Positions 44,746 through 54,958 of a DNA stretch of 64,000 nt are shown piece after piece. The translations under genes and the position numbers were made by a program. The stretch comes from Limosilactobacillus sp. (GTDB lineage Bacteria; Bacillota; Bacilli; Lactobacillales; Lactobacillaceae). Numbering within the stretch: the first letter of the stretch is position 1; each line of letters starts with the position of its first letter. The DNA lies in contig NZ_JAKVPE010000001.1 of the NCBI RefSeq assembly GCF_022482365.1, positions 2,271,320-2,335,319 of the forward strand, given 5' to 3'. A model generated the notes under the pieces. It did not search any database, was not told the origin of the DNA, and worked only from the letters and a program-made list of their open reading frames with translations.

Positions 44746-44774
44746 TTGCGCCCTTCCTGAGCAGAAAATATAAT
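44746..44774 (+). promoter_or_regulatory. Promoter of the mutS-mutL-ruvAB operon
   Basis: TTGCGC, 17-base spacer, TATAAT. No other clear promoter or terminator was seen down to yajC, which suggests one repair operon. Confidence 0.72.
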
Positions 44775-44849
44775 GAATGATGTGTTTAAAACGATTAAAT
44801 GGCGCGGACAATGATTGATATTTAGAAGAATTTCATGAGGTGAAGTGAA

Positions 44850-47525
44850 TTGACAAAGAAATTGACGCCGATGATGGAGCAGTACCAGCAGGTCAAGGAC
44901 CAGTACCCGGACGCCTTCCTGTTCTACCGCCTCGGGGACTTTTACGAGCTCTTTAATGATGATGCGATCAAGGGTGCCCAGCTACTGGAGCTGACCCTGA
45001 CGACCCGCAACCACAGCGCCAAGAACCCGATTCCAATGTGCGGGGTACCGCACCGGGCGGTGAATAACTACGTCGACATTTTAATCGATAAAGGCTACAA
45101 GGTTGCCATCTGTGAGCAGATGGAGGACCCGAAGAAGGCGAAGGGAATGGTCAAGCGGGCCGTCACCCGCCTGATCACGCCCGGGACCCAGATGGACCTC
45201 ACTGGGGATGCGGCCCGGCAAAACAACTACCTGACGGCCATCAGCGCGGCGGCGGACAAGCTCAGCCTGGCCTACACCGACCTGTCGACCGGGGAGCTGA
45301 AGACGACCACCCTCGACAGCGTGGGGGCAATCGTCAACGAACTGGTCAATCTGCAGAGCAAGGAGACGGTGGTCGACGGCGAGCTGCCAGCAGAACTGAC
45401 GACTCAGCTCAAGCAGCGTAACATTCTTCAGTCGCACCAGCCCCAGATCCTGAAGAACGCCGAGGTTTCTTATTTGACCCAGGACCTGGAGGATGAGCAG
45501 CAAAAGCATGTGGTGGCCCTGCTGGTTTCCTACCTGCTGACGACGCAGAAACGTTCCCTGGCTCACATGCAGCGGGCAATTTCCTACCGGCCGAGCTCCT
45601 TCATGAAGATCGACCACTACTCCAAGACCAACCTGGAGCTGACGACCAACATGCGCAGCGGCAAGCGGCAGGGGACCCTGGCCTGGCTTCTGGACGAGAC
45701 CAAGACCGCGATGGGCAGCCGGCTCTTGAAGCGCTGGCTGGACCGGCCGCTGATTGATCCCGACCAGATCAGCGCACGCCAGGACAAGGTTCAAGAACTG
45801 CTCGACCACTACTTTGAACGCAGCAACATCCAGGAGGAGCTGATCAAGGTTTACGACCTGGAACGCCTGGCGGGGCGGGTTGCCTACGGGAGCGTTAACG
45901 GTCGGGACCTGATCCAGTTAAAGACCTCCCTCCTTCAAGTTCCCAAGATCAAGTACGTCCTAGAAACGTTGGACTCACCCGTCTTTACCGACCTGGAGAA
46001 GCGCCTGGATCCGCTCGGTGACGTTGCCGACCTGATTGACCGGGCGATCATCGCGGACCCACCGATCTCCGTCACCGATGGCGGGGTGATCAAGGACGGC
46101 TATAATGAGCAGCTCGACCAGTACCGGGACGCGATGAACAACGGGAAGCGCTGGATCGCCGACCTGCAGAGCCATGAGCGGGAGGTCACCGGGATCAATA
46201 ACCTCAAGATTGGCTACAACCACGTCTTTGGCTACTACATCGAAGTCACCAAGGTCAACCTGAGCAAGATTCCCAAAGATCGTTACGAGCGCAAGCAGAC
46301 CCTGGTCAACGCCGAGCGCTTCTCCACGCCGGAATTAAAGGAGAAGGAGGCCCTGATCATGGAGGCCCAGGAGCGGTCGACCGCCCTGGAATACGACCTC
46401 TTCGTTGCCGTTCGGGAACAGGTGAAGAAGCAGATCAAGCGCCTGCAATCACTGGCCGCGGCCCTGTCGGAACTGGACGTTTTGCAGAGCTTTGCCGTGG
46501 TCAGCGAGGACTACCACTTCGTCCGGCCGCTGATGAATACCGGTCACAAGCTGGTGATTAAGGACGGTCGCCACCCGGTTGTGGAAAAGTTCATGGGACA
46601 CCAAGAGTACGTGCCCAACGATGTTTTGATGGACGACCAGACTGACATTCTCTTGATTACGGGGCCCAACATGTCGGGGAAGAGTACCTACATGCGCCAG
46701 CTGGCCCTGACGGCGGTGATGGCGCAGATGGGCTGCTTCGTGCCCGCCAAGTCGGCTGAACTGCCGATCTTTGACCAGATCTTCACCCGGATTGGGGCCG
46801 CCGACGACCTGATCTCCGGGGAGAGTACCTTCATGGTAGAGATGATGGAGGCCAACAACGCCCTGAAGCACGCCACCGACCACAGCCTGATCCTCTTCGA
46901 CGAGATCGGCCGGGGGACGGCAACCTACGACGGGATGGCCCTGGCCCAGGCGATCATTGAGTACGTCCACGAACACGTCCGCGCCAAGACCCTTTTTTCG
47001 ACCCACTACCACGAACTGACCGACCTGGAGAAGGCCCTGCCGCGCCTGAAAAACGTGCACGTCGGGGCCACCGAAAAGAACGGTGAGCTGGTCTTTTTGC
47101 ACAAGGTCAGCGCTGGCCCGGCCGACAAGTCCTACGGGATTCACGTGGCCAAGCTGGCCGGGATGCCGGATTCACTGCTTCAGCGCGCCGACCAGATTCT
47201 GGGCGAGCTGGAGGAAAAGGCGGTTACCCTGCCATTAAACGAAAAGAAGGCGGCGGTCACCTACCATCAGCCGACGAGTGCCGACCGGGTGGAAGAGACT
47301 ACGACGACGGAAGAATCCGCGGCCCCAAGTGCCCAGCCAACCGCACCCAGCGCGCCGGCAATCGATGCCAACGGCCAGATGGAGCTCTTTGCGCCCGCTC
47401 CACAGAAGGCCAAGTCTACCAAGGGCGAGAAGATTTTGCACCAGTTAAAGGAGCTCAATCTGATGGGGATGACGCCGATGGAGGTCATGAACCAGATTTA
47501 CCAATGGCAGCAGAAACTGAAGTGA
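44850..47525 (+). CDS. mutS: DNA mismatch repair protein MutS
   Basis: 891 residues from a TTG start with GAGGTGAAG upstream. Mismatch sensor ATPase. The FYELF mismatch-wedge motif lies near residue 31 (RLGDFYELF), Walker [10 protein letters not shown] near 610, and the ABC ATPase and C-terminal helices follow. Between ATPase and C-terminus is a ~70-residue Ala/Pro/Ser/Thr-rich linker with QMELF, which resembles a sliding-clamp-binding sequence; that reading is inference. Eleven bases separate it from mutL. Confidence 0.97.
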   Translation: MTKKLTPMMEQYQQVKDQYPDAFLFYRLGDFYELFNDDAIKGAQLLELTLTTRNHSAKNPIPMCGVPHRAVNNYVDILIDKGYKVAICEQMEDPKKAKGMVKRAVTRLITPGTQMDLTGDAARQNNYLTAISAAADKLSLAYTDLSTGELKTTTLDSVGAIVNELVNLQSKETVVDGELPAELTTQLKQRNILQSHQPQILKNAEVSYLTQDLEDEQQKHVVALLVSYLLTTQKRSLAHMQRAISYRPSSFMKIDHYSKTNLELTTNMRSGKRQGTLAWLLDETKTAMGSRLLKRWLDRPLIDPDQISARQDKVQELLDHYFERSNIQEELIKVYDLERLAGRVAYGSVNGRDLIQLKTSLLQVPKIKYVLETLDSPVFTDLEKRLDPLGDVADLIDRAIIADPPISVTDGGVIKDGYNEQLDQYRDAMNNGKRWIADLQSHEREVTGINNLKIGYNHVFGYYIEVTKVNLSKIPKDRYERKQTLVNAERFSTPELKEKEALIMEAQERSTALEYDLFVAVREQVKKQIKRLQSLAAALSELDVLQSFAVVSEDYHFVRPLMNTGHKLVIKDGRHPVVEKFMGHQEYVPNDVLMDDQTDILLITGPNMSGKSTYMRQLALTAVMAQMGCFVPAKSAELPIFDQIFTRIGAADDLISGESTFMVEMMEANNALKHATDHSLILFDEIGRGTATYDGMALAQAIIEYVHEHVRAKTLFSTHYHELTDLEKALPRLKNVHVGATEKNGELVFLHKVSAGPADKSYGIHVAKLAGMPDSLLQRADQILGELEEKAVTLPLNEKKAAVTYHQPTSADRVEETTTTEESAAPSAQPTAPSAPAIDANGQMELFAPAPQKAKSTKGEKILHQLKELNLMGMTPMEVMNQIYQWQQKLK

Positions 47526-47535
47526 GGCGATACGC

Positions 47536-49548
47536 GTGGGAAAAATTCATGAACTAGATACGGTCCTGGCCGACCAGATTGCGGCCGGGGAGGTCATCGA
47601 ACGGCCCGCCTCGATCGTCAAGGAACTGGTCGAAAACTCGCTGGATGCCCATAGTCGCCGGGTCGACGTGATTGTTGAAAACGCCGGTCTCGACAGCATC
47701 CGGGTGATCGACGACGGGGACGGAATCGAACAAGACGACGTTGAGCTGGCCTTCCAGCGCCATGCCACCAGCAAGATTGCCAATCGCCGGGACCTCTTTC
47801 GGGTGCAGACGATGGGCTTTCGTGGTGAGGCCCTGCCCAGCATCGCCTCGGTAGCGGACGTCTTGATGGTCACCGCCCAGCGGGATCAGCCGGCCGGCAC
47901 CCAGATCCATCTTCGCGGTGGTCAGGTGGTGGACAAGAAACCGGCGGCCGCGCGACAGGGGACCGACGTTCAAGTGCGCGACCTCTTCTTCAACACGCCG
48001 GCCCGGTTGAAATACCTGAAGTCCCCTCACACCGAGCTGACCCGGATTACCGACATCATTAACCGCCTGGCCCTGGCCAACCCGGCCGTGGCCTTTAGCT
48101 TCACCCACAACGGCAAGGAGGTCTTTCGTTCCGCCGGCAACGGCAACCTCCAGCAGGTGGTAGCCGCGATCTACGGGATTGCGGCTGGTCGCAAGATGCT
48201 GGCGATCAGCGGACAGGACGATGATTTTAAGGTCAGCGGCTTCGTTTCGCTGCCGGAGTTGACCCGGGCCTCGCGCCAGTACATTACGATCACGATTAAT
48301 CACCGCTACGTTCGCAACTTTGCTTTGACTAAGGCCATCATCCAGGGCTATGAGTCCAAGTTGATGGTGGGCCGTTACCCGATTGCGGTCATCAATATCG
48401 ACCTCGATCCGGTCTTAGTTGACGTCAACGTCCATCCGGCCAAGCGGGAGGTTCGCTTGAGCAAGGAGGACCAGCTAACCAAGCTGATCGCCGCGACGAT
48501 CCGGCGGCGGATTGCGACCGAAAATCTGATTCCAGACGTCAATCCGACCGGCTTCGGGCCCAGTGCGGCCGACGTTGCCAAGCTTGACCAGCGCTTAAAC
48601 GAGGCGGCACAAACCTATCAGGTCAGCCCGACGCACCCCAACGAAGAGGCGCCGGCCAGCCATGCCCCGGCTAGTGAAGAAAGTTCAGGACCAGCGAGTG
48701 CCGAGGGCAGTGACAGCGAGGTCGTTGCCCCGGTGATTATTCACCAGGCCGCCGAACTGGCCAGCCCGGCAATGCAGGCCTTTGACCGGCGCTATCAAAA
48801 CGAGGATGCGGTAGGGCCGTTTGGCGAACCGGCCCCGGTGGCGCCAGCGATGCGTCAGGTACCCCGATCGAGCGAGAACCTGGAGCTCGACGTGCATGAC
48901 AAGTCCGACCAGCAGCAGAAACGCTTTCCGGACCTTCAATACATCGGCCAGCTGCAGGGAACCTTCCTTCTGGCCCAGGCGGGGGATGGCCTCTACATCG
49001 TCGACCAGCACGCCGCCCAGGAACGGATCAACTACGAGCGCTTCCGCAAGGAGATCGGCCAGGTCAGCCCGGACCAGCAGGCCTTCTTGGTGCCGCTGGT
49101 GCTGAACTACTCCACGGTCGATGCAATGACCATTAATGCCCACCTGGACACCTTGACAAGCGTCGGGCTGAACCTGGAGGCCTTCGGGCAAAACAGTTTT
49201 ATCCTCCGCTCCCACCCGACCTGGTTTAAGGAAGGGCAGGAGGAGGACACGGCCAAGGAGATGATCGAGTGGCTGATCAAGGACGGCAAGATTAGCGTTC
49301 GTGACTTCCGGATGAAGACCGCCATCATGATGAGCTGCAAGCGGGCGATCAAGGCCAACCACCACCTCGACTCACGGGAGGCCCGGGCCCTGTTGCACCG
49401 GCTGTCCTTATGCGAGAACCCCTTCAACTGCCCGCACGGCCGGCCGGTCACGGTCCACTTCAATGACCAGGACCTCGAAAAGATGTTTAAGCGAATCCAG
49501 GACAGCCACGTCCCGTTCGCCGATGAATTTGATGATCACGAATTTTAA
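47536..49548 (+). CDS. mutL: DNA mismatch repair protein MutL, with endonuclease motif
   Basis: 670 residues from GTG 47536. GHKL ATPase N-terminus (ELVENSLDAHS, DDGDGIE, GFRGEALPSI), then a low-complexity linker (~355-465) and a dimerisation domain with DQHAAQERINYE, an exact DQHA-x2-E-x4-E metal-dependent nicking motif, plus SCKRAIKA and CPHGRP. It is therefore the nicking type of MutL used where MutH is absent. It lies between mutS and ruvA. Confidence 0.97.
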   Translation: MGKIHELDTVLADQIAAGEVIERPASIVKELVENSLDAHSRRVDVIVENAGLDSIRVIDDGDGIEQDDVELAFQRHATSKIANRRDLFRVQTMGFRGEALPSIASVADVLMVTAQRDQPAGTQIHLRGGQVVDKKPAAARQGTDVQVRDLFFNTPARLKYLKSPHTELTRITDIINRLALANPAVAFSFTHNGKEVFRSAGNGNLQQVVAAIYGIAAGRKMLAISGQDDDFKVSGFVSLPELTRASRQYITITINHRYVRNFALTKAIIQGYESKLMVGRYPIAVINIDLDPVLVDVNVHPAKREVRLSKEDQLTKLIAATIRRRIATENLIPDVNPTGFGPSAADVAKLDQRLNEAAQTYQVSPTHPNEEAPASHAPASEESSGPASAEGSDSEVVAPVIIHQAAELASPAMQAFDRRYQNEDAVGPFGEPAPVAPAMRQVPRSSENLELDVHDKSDQQQKRFPDLQYIGQLQGTFLLAQAGDGLYIVDQHAAQERINYERFRKEIGQVSPDQQAFLVPLVLNYSTVDAMTINAHLDTLTSVGLNLEAFGQNSFILRSHPTWFKEGQEEDTAKEMIEWLIKDGKISVRDFRMKTAIMMSCKRAIKANHHLDSREARALLHRLSLCENPFNCPHGRPVTVHFNDQDLEKMFKRIQDSHVPFADEFDDHEF

Positions 49549-49566
49549 GAAAAGTAGGGATGAACT

Positions 49567-50163
49567 GTGTATGAATACATCACGGGGCTCGTTACCATTG
49601 TGACGCCCCAGTACGTTGTCGTGGAGGCGGGCGGCGTCGGCTACCAGCTGCTGGTGGCCAACCCGTACCGCTACCAGGTGGACGAAACGCAGCGGGTCCG
49701 CATCTACGTCTACCAGGCCGTGCGCGACGATTCGATCACGCTCTTTGGCTTTGTCGATCAGGCGGAAAAGCGGCTCTTCTTGCAGCTGATCAACGTTTCA
49801 GGGATCGGCCCCAAGAGCGCCCTGGCAATCCTGGCCAACCCGGACCACCAGGGACTGATTGATGCCATTGCCAATAACAACGTTGGCTACCTGACCAAGT
49901 TCCCGGGGATCGGCAAGAAGACGGCCTCCCAGATTGTGCTGGACTTAAAGGACAAGATTGCGGACCAGGCAACGGGCAGTCTGCTGACGGCGGACCAGCC
50001 GACAGCTGCCTCAACCAACCCGGCCTTAGACGATGCCCTGGCGGCCCTGAGCGCCCTGGGCTACCGGGAACGGGAGATCAAGAAGATCAAGAAGCAGCTG
50101 CTCGAATCCGAAGCTACGACCACCGATGAGTACCTGCGGCAAGCCCTGCGGCTGATTAACTAG
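49567..50163 (+). CDS. ruvA: Holliday junction DNA helicase subunit RuvA
   Basis: 198 residues from a GTG start. Tetramer that binds four-way junctions. The N-terminal OB fold ([11 protein letters not shown]), two helix-hairpin-helix motifs ([32 protein letters not shown]) and the RuvB-binding C-terminal helices ([15 protein letters not shown]) are in place. Followed 14 bases later by ruvB. Confidence 0.97.
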   Translation: MYEYITGLVTIVTPQYVVVEAGGVGYQLLVANPYRYQVDETQRVRIYVYQAVRDDSITLFGFVDQAEKRLFLQLINVSGIGPKSALAILANPDHQGLIDAIANNNVGYLTKFPGIGKKTASQIVLDLKDKIADQATGSLLTADQPTAASTNPALDDALAALSALGYREREIKKIKKQLLESEATTTDEYLRQALRLIN

Positions 50164-50177
50164 TGAGGAGGGATTAG

Positions 50178-51200
50178 ATGGCTGACCAAGACCATGGAAT
50201 CATGTCCGACCAATCGCAAAACCAGGAAGAGGAGCAATTGGAGCTCACCCTGCGCCCCCAGCGTTTGGCTGACTACATTGGCCAGGCGAAGATCAAACAC
50301 GAACTGAGCGTCTACATCCAGGCGGCCCAAGCCCGGGAAGAGGCCCTCGACCACGTCCTGCTCTATGGACCACCGGGACTGGGGAAGACGACCCTGGCGA
50401 TGGTGATTGCCCACGAGATGGCCGTCAACATCAAGACCACCAGCGGGCCGGCGATCGAAAAGCCGGGGGACCTGGTGGCCTTGTTGAACGAGCTCAAGCC
50501 CGGCGACGTGCTTTTCATTGACGAGATTCACCGCCTGCCAAAGGTGGTCGAGGAAATGCTCTATTCGGCGATGGAGGACTACTACATCGACATCGTGGTC
50601 GGCGAGGGGCCAACCGCTCACCCGGTTCACTTCCCGCTGCCGCCATTTACCCTGATCGGGGCGACGACGCGGGCGGGGATGCTCTCGGCGCCGTTGCGGG
50701 ACCGGTTCGGGATCGTGGAACACATGAACTACTATAACCAGGAAGAGCTGACGCAGATCATCTTCCGTTCGGCCAAGATCTTTAACACCAAGATCGAGGA
50801 CGAGGGGGCCCACGAGTTGGCGCTGCGCTCGCGGGGAACGCCGCGGATCGCTAACCGGCTGCTGAAGCGGGTCCGCGACTTCGCCCAGGTTGCCGGCAAG
50901 CCCAGCATCGATTCGGCCACCGTCAAGCGTGCCCTGGACCTGCTCCAGGTGGACAACCGGGGACTAGACGAGATCGACCGCAAGATGCTGCTGACGATGA
51001 TCAAGTTCTACAATGGTGGCCCGGTCGGCCTGAAGACGATCGCCGCCAACATCGGTGAGGAAACCAACACGATCGAGGAAATGTATGAACCCTACCTGCT
51101 GCAGATCGGCTTCATCAGCCGGACGCCCCGGGGCCGCCTGGTGACTCCAGCGGCCTACCAGCACCTGGGAATTGACTACCCGACCGGGAAACGAGGCTAG
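50178..51200 (+). CDS. ruvB: Holliday junction branch migration ATPase RuvB
   Basis: 340 residues, GAGGAGGG site. AAA+ motor that drives branch migration with RuvA. Walker [10 protein letters not shown], Walker [11 protein letters not shown], sensor [19 protein letters not shown], and the C-terminal winged helix ([21 protein letters not shown]). The next gene begins two bases after the stop; queA, often the next gene in this family, is absent. Confidence 0.98.
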   Translation: MADQDHGIMSDQSQNQEEEQLELTLRPQRLADYIGQAKIKHELSVYIQAAQAREEALDHVLLYGPPGLGKTTLAMVIAHEMAVNIKTTSGPAIEKPGDLVALLNELKPGDVLFIDEIHRLPKVVEEMLYSAMEDYYIDIVVGEGPTAHPVHFPLPPFTLIGATTRAGMLSAPLRDRFGIVEHMNYYNQEELTQIIFRSAKIFNTKIEDEGAHELALRSRGTPRIANRLLKRVRDFAQVAGKPSIDSATVKRALDLLQVDNRGLDEIDRKMLLTMIKFYNGGPVGLKTIAANIGEETNTIEEMYEPYLLQIGFISRTPRGRLVTPAAYQHLGIDYPTGKRG

Positions 51201-51202
51201 AC

Positions 51203-52294
51203 ATGACAGCGCAGATTAATTTTCAAGTTCAACACCAGGGAGCTGGGGCGGCGCGGACTGGCGAATTGACGGTCAATGGCCGCCAAGCGCTGACCCCGGC
51301 CATCGTGCAGACGGGGAGTGCCACCACCACCCTGACGCCCACGGAGCTGCACCAGTGCGGGACGCAGGCTATCAAATGCGGCGTGCTGGATTCCTGGCGC
51401 CAGTTCAAGGACCGCCTGACCGAATTGCCGGACCTGCACGCCCTGACGTACTGGGACGGCCTGATCGTTACCGACTCTGGAGCGGGTCAGGCCTACTCCT
51501 GGGCCAAGCCCCGGGGCCGCAAGCCAGCCGGGGTTAACTTCCATGACCCGCAGACGGGAACCATGCATTTCTATACCCCAGCGGATGCGTTGGCAATCCA
51601 GCAGGCGCTCGGGGCGGATGTACAGCAGAGCTTTGCCCGGGTGGCGGACTACTACGCCCCGGTGGACGACCTGAACGCGGCCGTCGATCAGACCGCCACC
51701 TGGCTCCAGAGCGAACCGTTGCCGGAAAATTGCCTGGCAACAATCGTCGGCGGGGGACTCAAGCGGGCACGCCAAGCCAACGTAGACGCTGTACCTGCTG
51801 GTGCTGCCGGCTACAGCATCGGCGGCGTGGATGCCACGGTGCCGACCGAAGAACAAGCCCGGCTGGTCACGGAGGTCATTGCCATGCTGGCGGCCCCTAA
51901 GCCGCGCTACCTGTCGACTAGCGGTGACCTTCGTCAACTTTTGCTCCTGGCCAGCAGCGGGATTGACCTGATCGACAGTGACTTGGCCGGTCGGGAAGCC
52001 AGCATGGGCAATGCTTTGGTGGGGACCCGTCGCCTGCACTTGGACCGGGATCACCTGGCACTGGACCAGCGGGCTCTGGGCCCAGATTGCGATTGCCCGG
52101 TCTGCCAGGCGGGGATCTCCCGCGCCTGGATCCACCGGCTCTTGGTTCGCCGCCAGCCGCTGGGGGAGCGCTACCTGCTTCTTCACAACCTCTTTACGGT
52201 TAACCAGGCAATGACTAAGCTGCGGGCGGCCATCGCTGCCGACAGCGTGCCCGAATGCTTGGCGGAATTTGGCCTGGATCCGGCGGAGATGTAG
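51203..52294 (+). CDS. Strongly diverged tRNA-guanine transglycosylase-like protein
   Basis: 363 residues in the usual tgt slot between ruvB and yajC. The TIM-barrel order of Tgt can be followed: TDSGAGQ (Asp91) for TDSGGFQ, YSIGGV for YAIGGL, PRYLSTSG for PRYLMGVG, and IDSDLAGR (Asp258) for FDCVLPTR. The zinc ligands Cys296, Cys298, Cys301 and His328 (CDCPVC...LLLHN) are kept. Changed: the guanine-contact FDEC is SFARV and VQGG is IVGGG, and NTYHL is missing. So the nucleophile and fold seem kept but the base pocket is altered. It may act on another base, be inactive, or have a structural role. No queA nearby. Confidence 0.8.
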   Translation: MTAQINFQVQHQGAGAARTGELTVNGRQALTPAIVQTGSATTTLTPTELHQCGTQAIKCGVLDSWRQFKDRLTELPDLHALTYWDGLIVTDSGAGQAYSWAKPRGRKPAGVNFHDPQTGTMHFYTPADALAIQQALGADVQQSFARVADYYAPVDDLNAAVDQTATWLQSEPLPENCLATIVGGGLKRARQANVDAVPAGAAGYSIGGVDATVPTEEQARLVTEVIAMLAAPKPRYLSTSGDLRQLLLLASSGIDLIDSDLAGREASMGNALVGTRRLHLDRDHLALDQRALGPDCDCPVCQAGISRAWIHRLLVRRQPLGERYLLLHNLFTVNQAMTKLRAAIAADSVPECLAEFGLDPAEM

Positions 52295-52355
52295 CTTTTT
52301 ATAACGATTTTTGTTACAGTTATTGTTGAACATTTTTGAAGGGATGGATATTACT

Positions 52356-52811
52356 GTGAATAGTTTAACTTTTGGAATTTTAGGGGCCTCTAGTGCCGGG
52401 GCCAGCAGCTACTCAGGCATCATCTTAATCCTGTTGATGATCGCCCTGATGTACTTCTTCATGATCCGGCCACAACAGAAGCAGCGTAAGGAACACCAGG
52501 ACATGATGAACGGCCTGCACAAGGGTGACGAGGTTGTCACGATCGGCCGCCTGCACGGGAAGGTTGACTCCATCAACAAGCAGGACCGGACCGTTACGCT
52601 GGACTGCGAAGGCATCTACCTGACCTTTGACATGGTTGCCATCGCCCGGGTCGTTAAGCCTCAGGCCGCTGCCAACCAAAAGCCGGCCGAGGCTGAAGAG
52701 ACTAAGCAGGACGATGAAGCCAAGAAGGAAGCAGCCGCTCCTGCCCCAGAAGAGGACGCTGATGAACCAAAGGCTGATTCAGCTGCCCCGGAAGATAATC
52801 AAGAAAAGTAA
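52356..52811 (+). CDS. yajC: Preprotein translocase accessory subunit YajC
   Basis: 151 residues from GTG 52356, with GGGATGG about eight bases upstream; an in-frame ATG at 52344 lacks a spaced site. One membrane helix (IILILLMIALMYFFMIRPQQKQ) followed by the YajC core (GDEVVTIGRLHGKVDSI, VTLDCEGIYLTFD). The end is a long Ala/Glu/Lys/Pro tail, longer than in many homologs. Assists SecDF in protein export. Confidence 0.93.
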   Translation: MNSLTFGILGASSAGASSYSGIILILLMIALMYFFMIRPQQKQRKEHQDMMNGLHKGDEVVTIGRLHGKVDSINKQDRTVTLDCEGIYLTFDMVAIARVVKPQAAANQKPAEAEETKQDDEAKKEAAAPAPEEDADEPKADSAAPEDNQEK

Positions 52812-52837
52812 TTGACTAATCTTTCAAAACGTGGGAA

Positions 52838-52960
52838 ACTTTTATCGGACGTTTGATTAACGCTTGTTTTCACAAGCTGATCAAGCACGACGTTTAGGCG
52901 TCTTACTCCTCGCTTGGGTTGCATTGCCCAGCGAGACGTAAATACAGGAGGGAAAATCTA
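52838..52960 (+). promoter_or_regulatory. gnd 5' region with three small hairpins
   Basis: CTTG/CAAG near 52864-52877, GACG/CGTC near 52888-52901 and TCGCTTGGG/CCCAGCGA at 52912-52935 precede a GGAGGG ribosome site. No promoter here is strong (TTGACT at 52812 has a poor -10). The hairpins may stabilise a highly expressed mRNA. Confidence 0.35.
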
Positions 52961-53869
52961 ATGCAAATCGGATTGATTGGTTTAGGTAAGATGGGTATCC
53001 ACCTTTGCCAAAACATGTTGCGTAACGACAACCAAGTCGTAGCCTTTGACCTTGACAAGAAGCTGGTTGACGAAGCTGCTTCTTACGGTGCCGAAGCTGC
53101 ATACAGCCTGGAAGAAATGGTTAAGAAGCTTAACCCATCCCGGACTGTTTGGGTGATGGTACCAGCCGGCAAGCCAACTGATGCCACGATGGATCAACTG
53201 GCAGAACTGCTGGACTCTGATGACACTGTTATCGATGGTGGGAACACTTTCTGGAAGGACTCCATGCGTCACAACCGCATGTTCACCGAAAAGGGTATTC
53301 ACTACTTCGACTGCGGTTCCTCCGGTGGTTGGAAGGGTGCCCTCAAGGACGGTAACTTCATGATCGGTGGGGACGAAGAAGACGTCTTCAACGAACGGAT
53401 TGCCCCACTGTTTGACGGCATTGCTCAAAAGGACGGCTACCTTTACACTGGTAAGGCTGGTTCCGGTCACTACCTGAAGATGGTTCACAACGCCATCGAA
53501 TACGGGATGATGGAAGCCATGGGTGAAGGTTTCGAAGTTCTGGAAGCTTCTGACTTTGACTACGACAACGCTGCCGTTGCCAAGATGTGGAACCACGGTT
53601 CTGTTATCCGTTCATGGCTGATGGAACTGGCTCAAGAAGCCTTTGAAAAGGACCCACACCTGGACAAGATCGCCGGCCGGATGCACAGTTCTGGTGAAGC
53701 TCACTGGACGCTGATGGATGCAATGGACAAGCAGGTTCCTACTCCGGTTATCTACGAAGCCCTGAGTCAACGGTTCCGTTCAATGCAGGATGATTCCTTC
53801 GATGGTAAGGTTGTTTCCGCACTGCGGAACGGCTTTGGTGGCCACGCAATGGACGCTGCTAAGAAGTAA
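52961..53869 (+). CDS. gnd: 6-phosphogluconate dehydrogenase (decarboxylating), short form
   Basis: 302 residues from ATG 52961, strong AGGAGGG site. It oxidises 6-phosphogluconate to ribulose 5-phosphate, a main carbon route in heterofermentative lactobacilli. N-terminal nucleotide fold (IGLIGLGKMGIHL), VWVMVPAG, and the substrate motif KMVHNAIEYG. This ~300-residue class lacks the long C-terminal dimer extension of the 470-residue enzymes. Codon choice (many GGT, GTT, CCA, GAA) differs from neighbours, as expected for very high expression. Confidence 0.95.
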   Translation: MQIGLIGLGKMGIHLCQNMLRNDNQVVAFDLDKKLVDEAASYGAEAAYSLEEMVKKLNPSRTVWVMVPAGKPTDATMDQLAELLDSDDTVIDGGNTFWKDSMRHNRMFTEKGIHYFDCGSSGGWKGALKDGNFMIGGDEEDVFNERIAPLFDGIAQKDGYLYTGKAGSGHYLKMVHNAIEYGMMEAMGEGFEVLEASDFDYDNAAVAKMWNHGSVIRSWLMELAQEAFEKDPHLDKIAGRMHSSGEAHWTLMDAMDKQVPTPVIYEALSQRFRSMQDDSFDGKVVSALRNGFGGHAMDAAKK

Positions 53870-53882
53870 TCCAAAATTAATT

Positions 53883-53916
53883 AAAAGTCACGTGCAACTA
53901 GCGCGTGACTTTTTTA
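53883..53916 (+). terminator. gnd terminator
   Basis: AAAAGTCACGTGC, loop, GCGCGTGACTTTT, T run. Confidence 0.88.
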
Positions 53917-53938
53917 GTTTAAACTTGGGTGCACTTGC

Positions 53939-53947
53939 TGGTATACT
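53939..53947 (+). promoter_or_regulatory. nrnA promoter, extended -10
   Basis: TGGTATACT about 40 bases before the gene; -35 not clear. Confidence 0.55.
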
Positions 53948-53985
53948 AAATTGTTAGAATATTTTTTAAGTAAGGGGCTAGTACC

Positions 53986-54942
53986 ATGGCTGATCAATTA
54001 GCAGCAATTTTCCAACAGATTAAAAAATACAACAAGATCATCATTCACCGTCACCAGCGCCCCGATCCGGATGCCATTGGCTCCCAGGTCGGCCTGGCCG
54101 AGATCCTCAAGGCGTCCTTCCCGTACAAGCAGATCTACGTGGTCGGCAAGCACATCCCAGGCTTCGACTGGATCGGCACGATGGACGAAATCGACAACCA
54201 GACCTTTGACGACGCCCTGGTGATCGTCACCGACACGGCCAACTCGCCGCGGATTGACGACCGGCGCTTCAACAACGGGGACGAGCTGATCAAGATCGAC
54301 CACCACCCGAACGACGAACCATTCGGTGACCTGATGTGGGTTCTGCCAGAGGCCTCCAGCTGTTCCGAGATGATTTACGACTTTTACCAGCGCTTTGCAA
54401 AGGAACTGACCCTGCCGAAGAAGGCGGCCAGTGCGCTTTACGCCGGGATCATCGGTGATACCGGGCGCTTCCTCTACCCGGCAACCTCGCCGCGGACGAT
54501 GCTCGTGGCCGGTGCCCTGATGGCTGCCGGTGCCGATGCCGCGGCCATCAGCCGGCGGGAAAACGAAATTACCCTGCCGCTGGCCCGGTTGTCGGCCTAC
54601 GTTTACGAGCACCTGACGATCCTCGATCACGGGGCCGCCTACGTCGTTTTGACTAACGACCTGCTGGAAAAGTTTGGCCTGACCGAGGCCGGGACCTCGG
54701 CGGTGGTTTCCCTGCCAGGACGGATCAGAGACGTCACGGCCTGGGCAATCTTTGTAGAACAAGAGGATGGCCACTACCGGGTTCGCCTGCGTTCTAAGGG
54801 CCCGGCCATCAATGAACTGGCCAAGCACCATGATGGTGGTGGCCATGAGCTGGCCAGCGGTGCCAAGGCCAAGGACCAAGACGAAATCAAACAGGTTATC
54901 GCCGAGCTTGACCACTTAACGACGGCCGACGCCCAGGACTAA
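53986..54942 (+). CDS. nrnA: DHH-family nanoRNase / pAp phosphatase NrnA
   Basis: 318 residues, AAGGGGC site. DHH phosphoesterase that degrades very short RNAs and 3'-phosphoadenosine 5'-phosphate. Metal motifs: HRHQRPDPDAIGS, VTDTA and KIDHHPND (DHH), and the DHHA1 C-terminal GGGHELASGA. Length fits the family. Seventeen bases to the helicase gene, without a terminator. Confidence 0.94.
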   Translation: MADQLAAIFQQIKKYNKIIIHRHQRPDPDAIGSQVGLAEILKASFPYKQIYVVGKHIPGFDWIGTMDEIDNQTFDDALVIVTDTANSPRIDDRRFNNGDELIKIDHHPNDEPFGDLMWVLPEASSCSEMIYDFYQRFAKELTLPKKAASALYAGIIGDTGRFLYPATSPRTMLVAGALMAAGADAAAISRRENEITLPLARLSAYVYEHLTILDHGAAYVVLTNDLLEKFGLTEAGTSAVVSLPGRIRDVTAWAIFVEQEDGHYRVRLRSKGPAINELAKHHDGGGHELASGAKAKDQDEIKQVIAELDHLTTADAQD

Positions 54943-54958
54943 GTGAAAGGAAAACGCA

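Noticed and set aside
52812..52960. gnd leader considered as a metabolite riboswitch
   Set aside because: Only small unrelated hairpins; no conserved aptamer core or terminator switch recognised.
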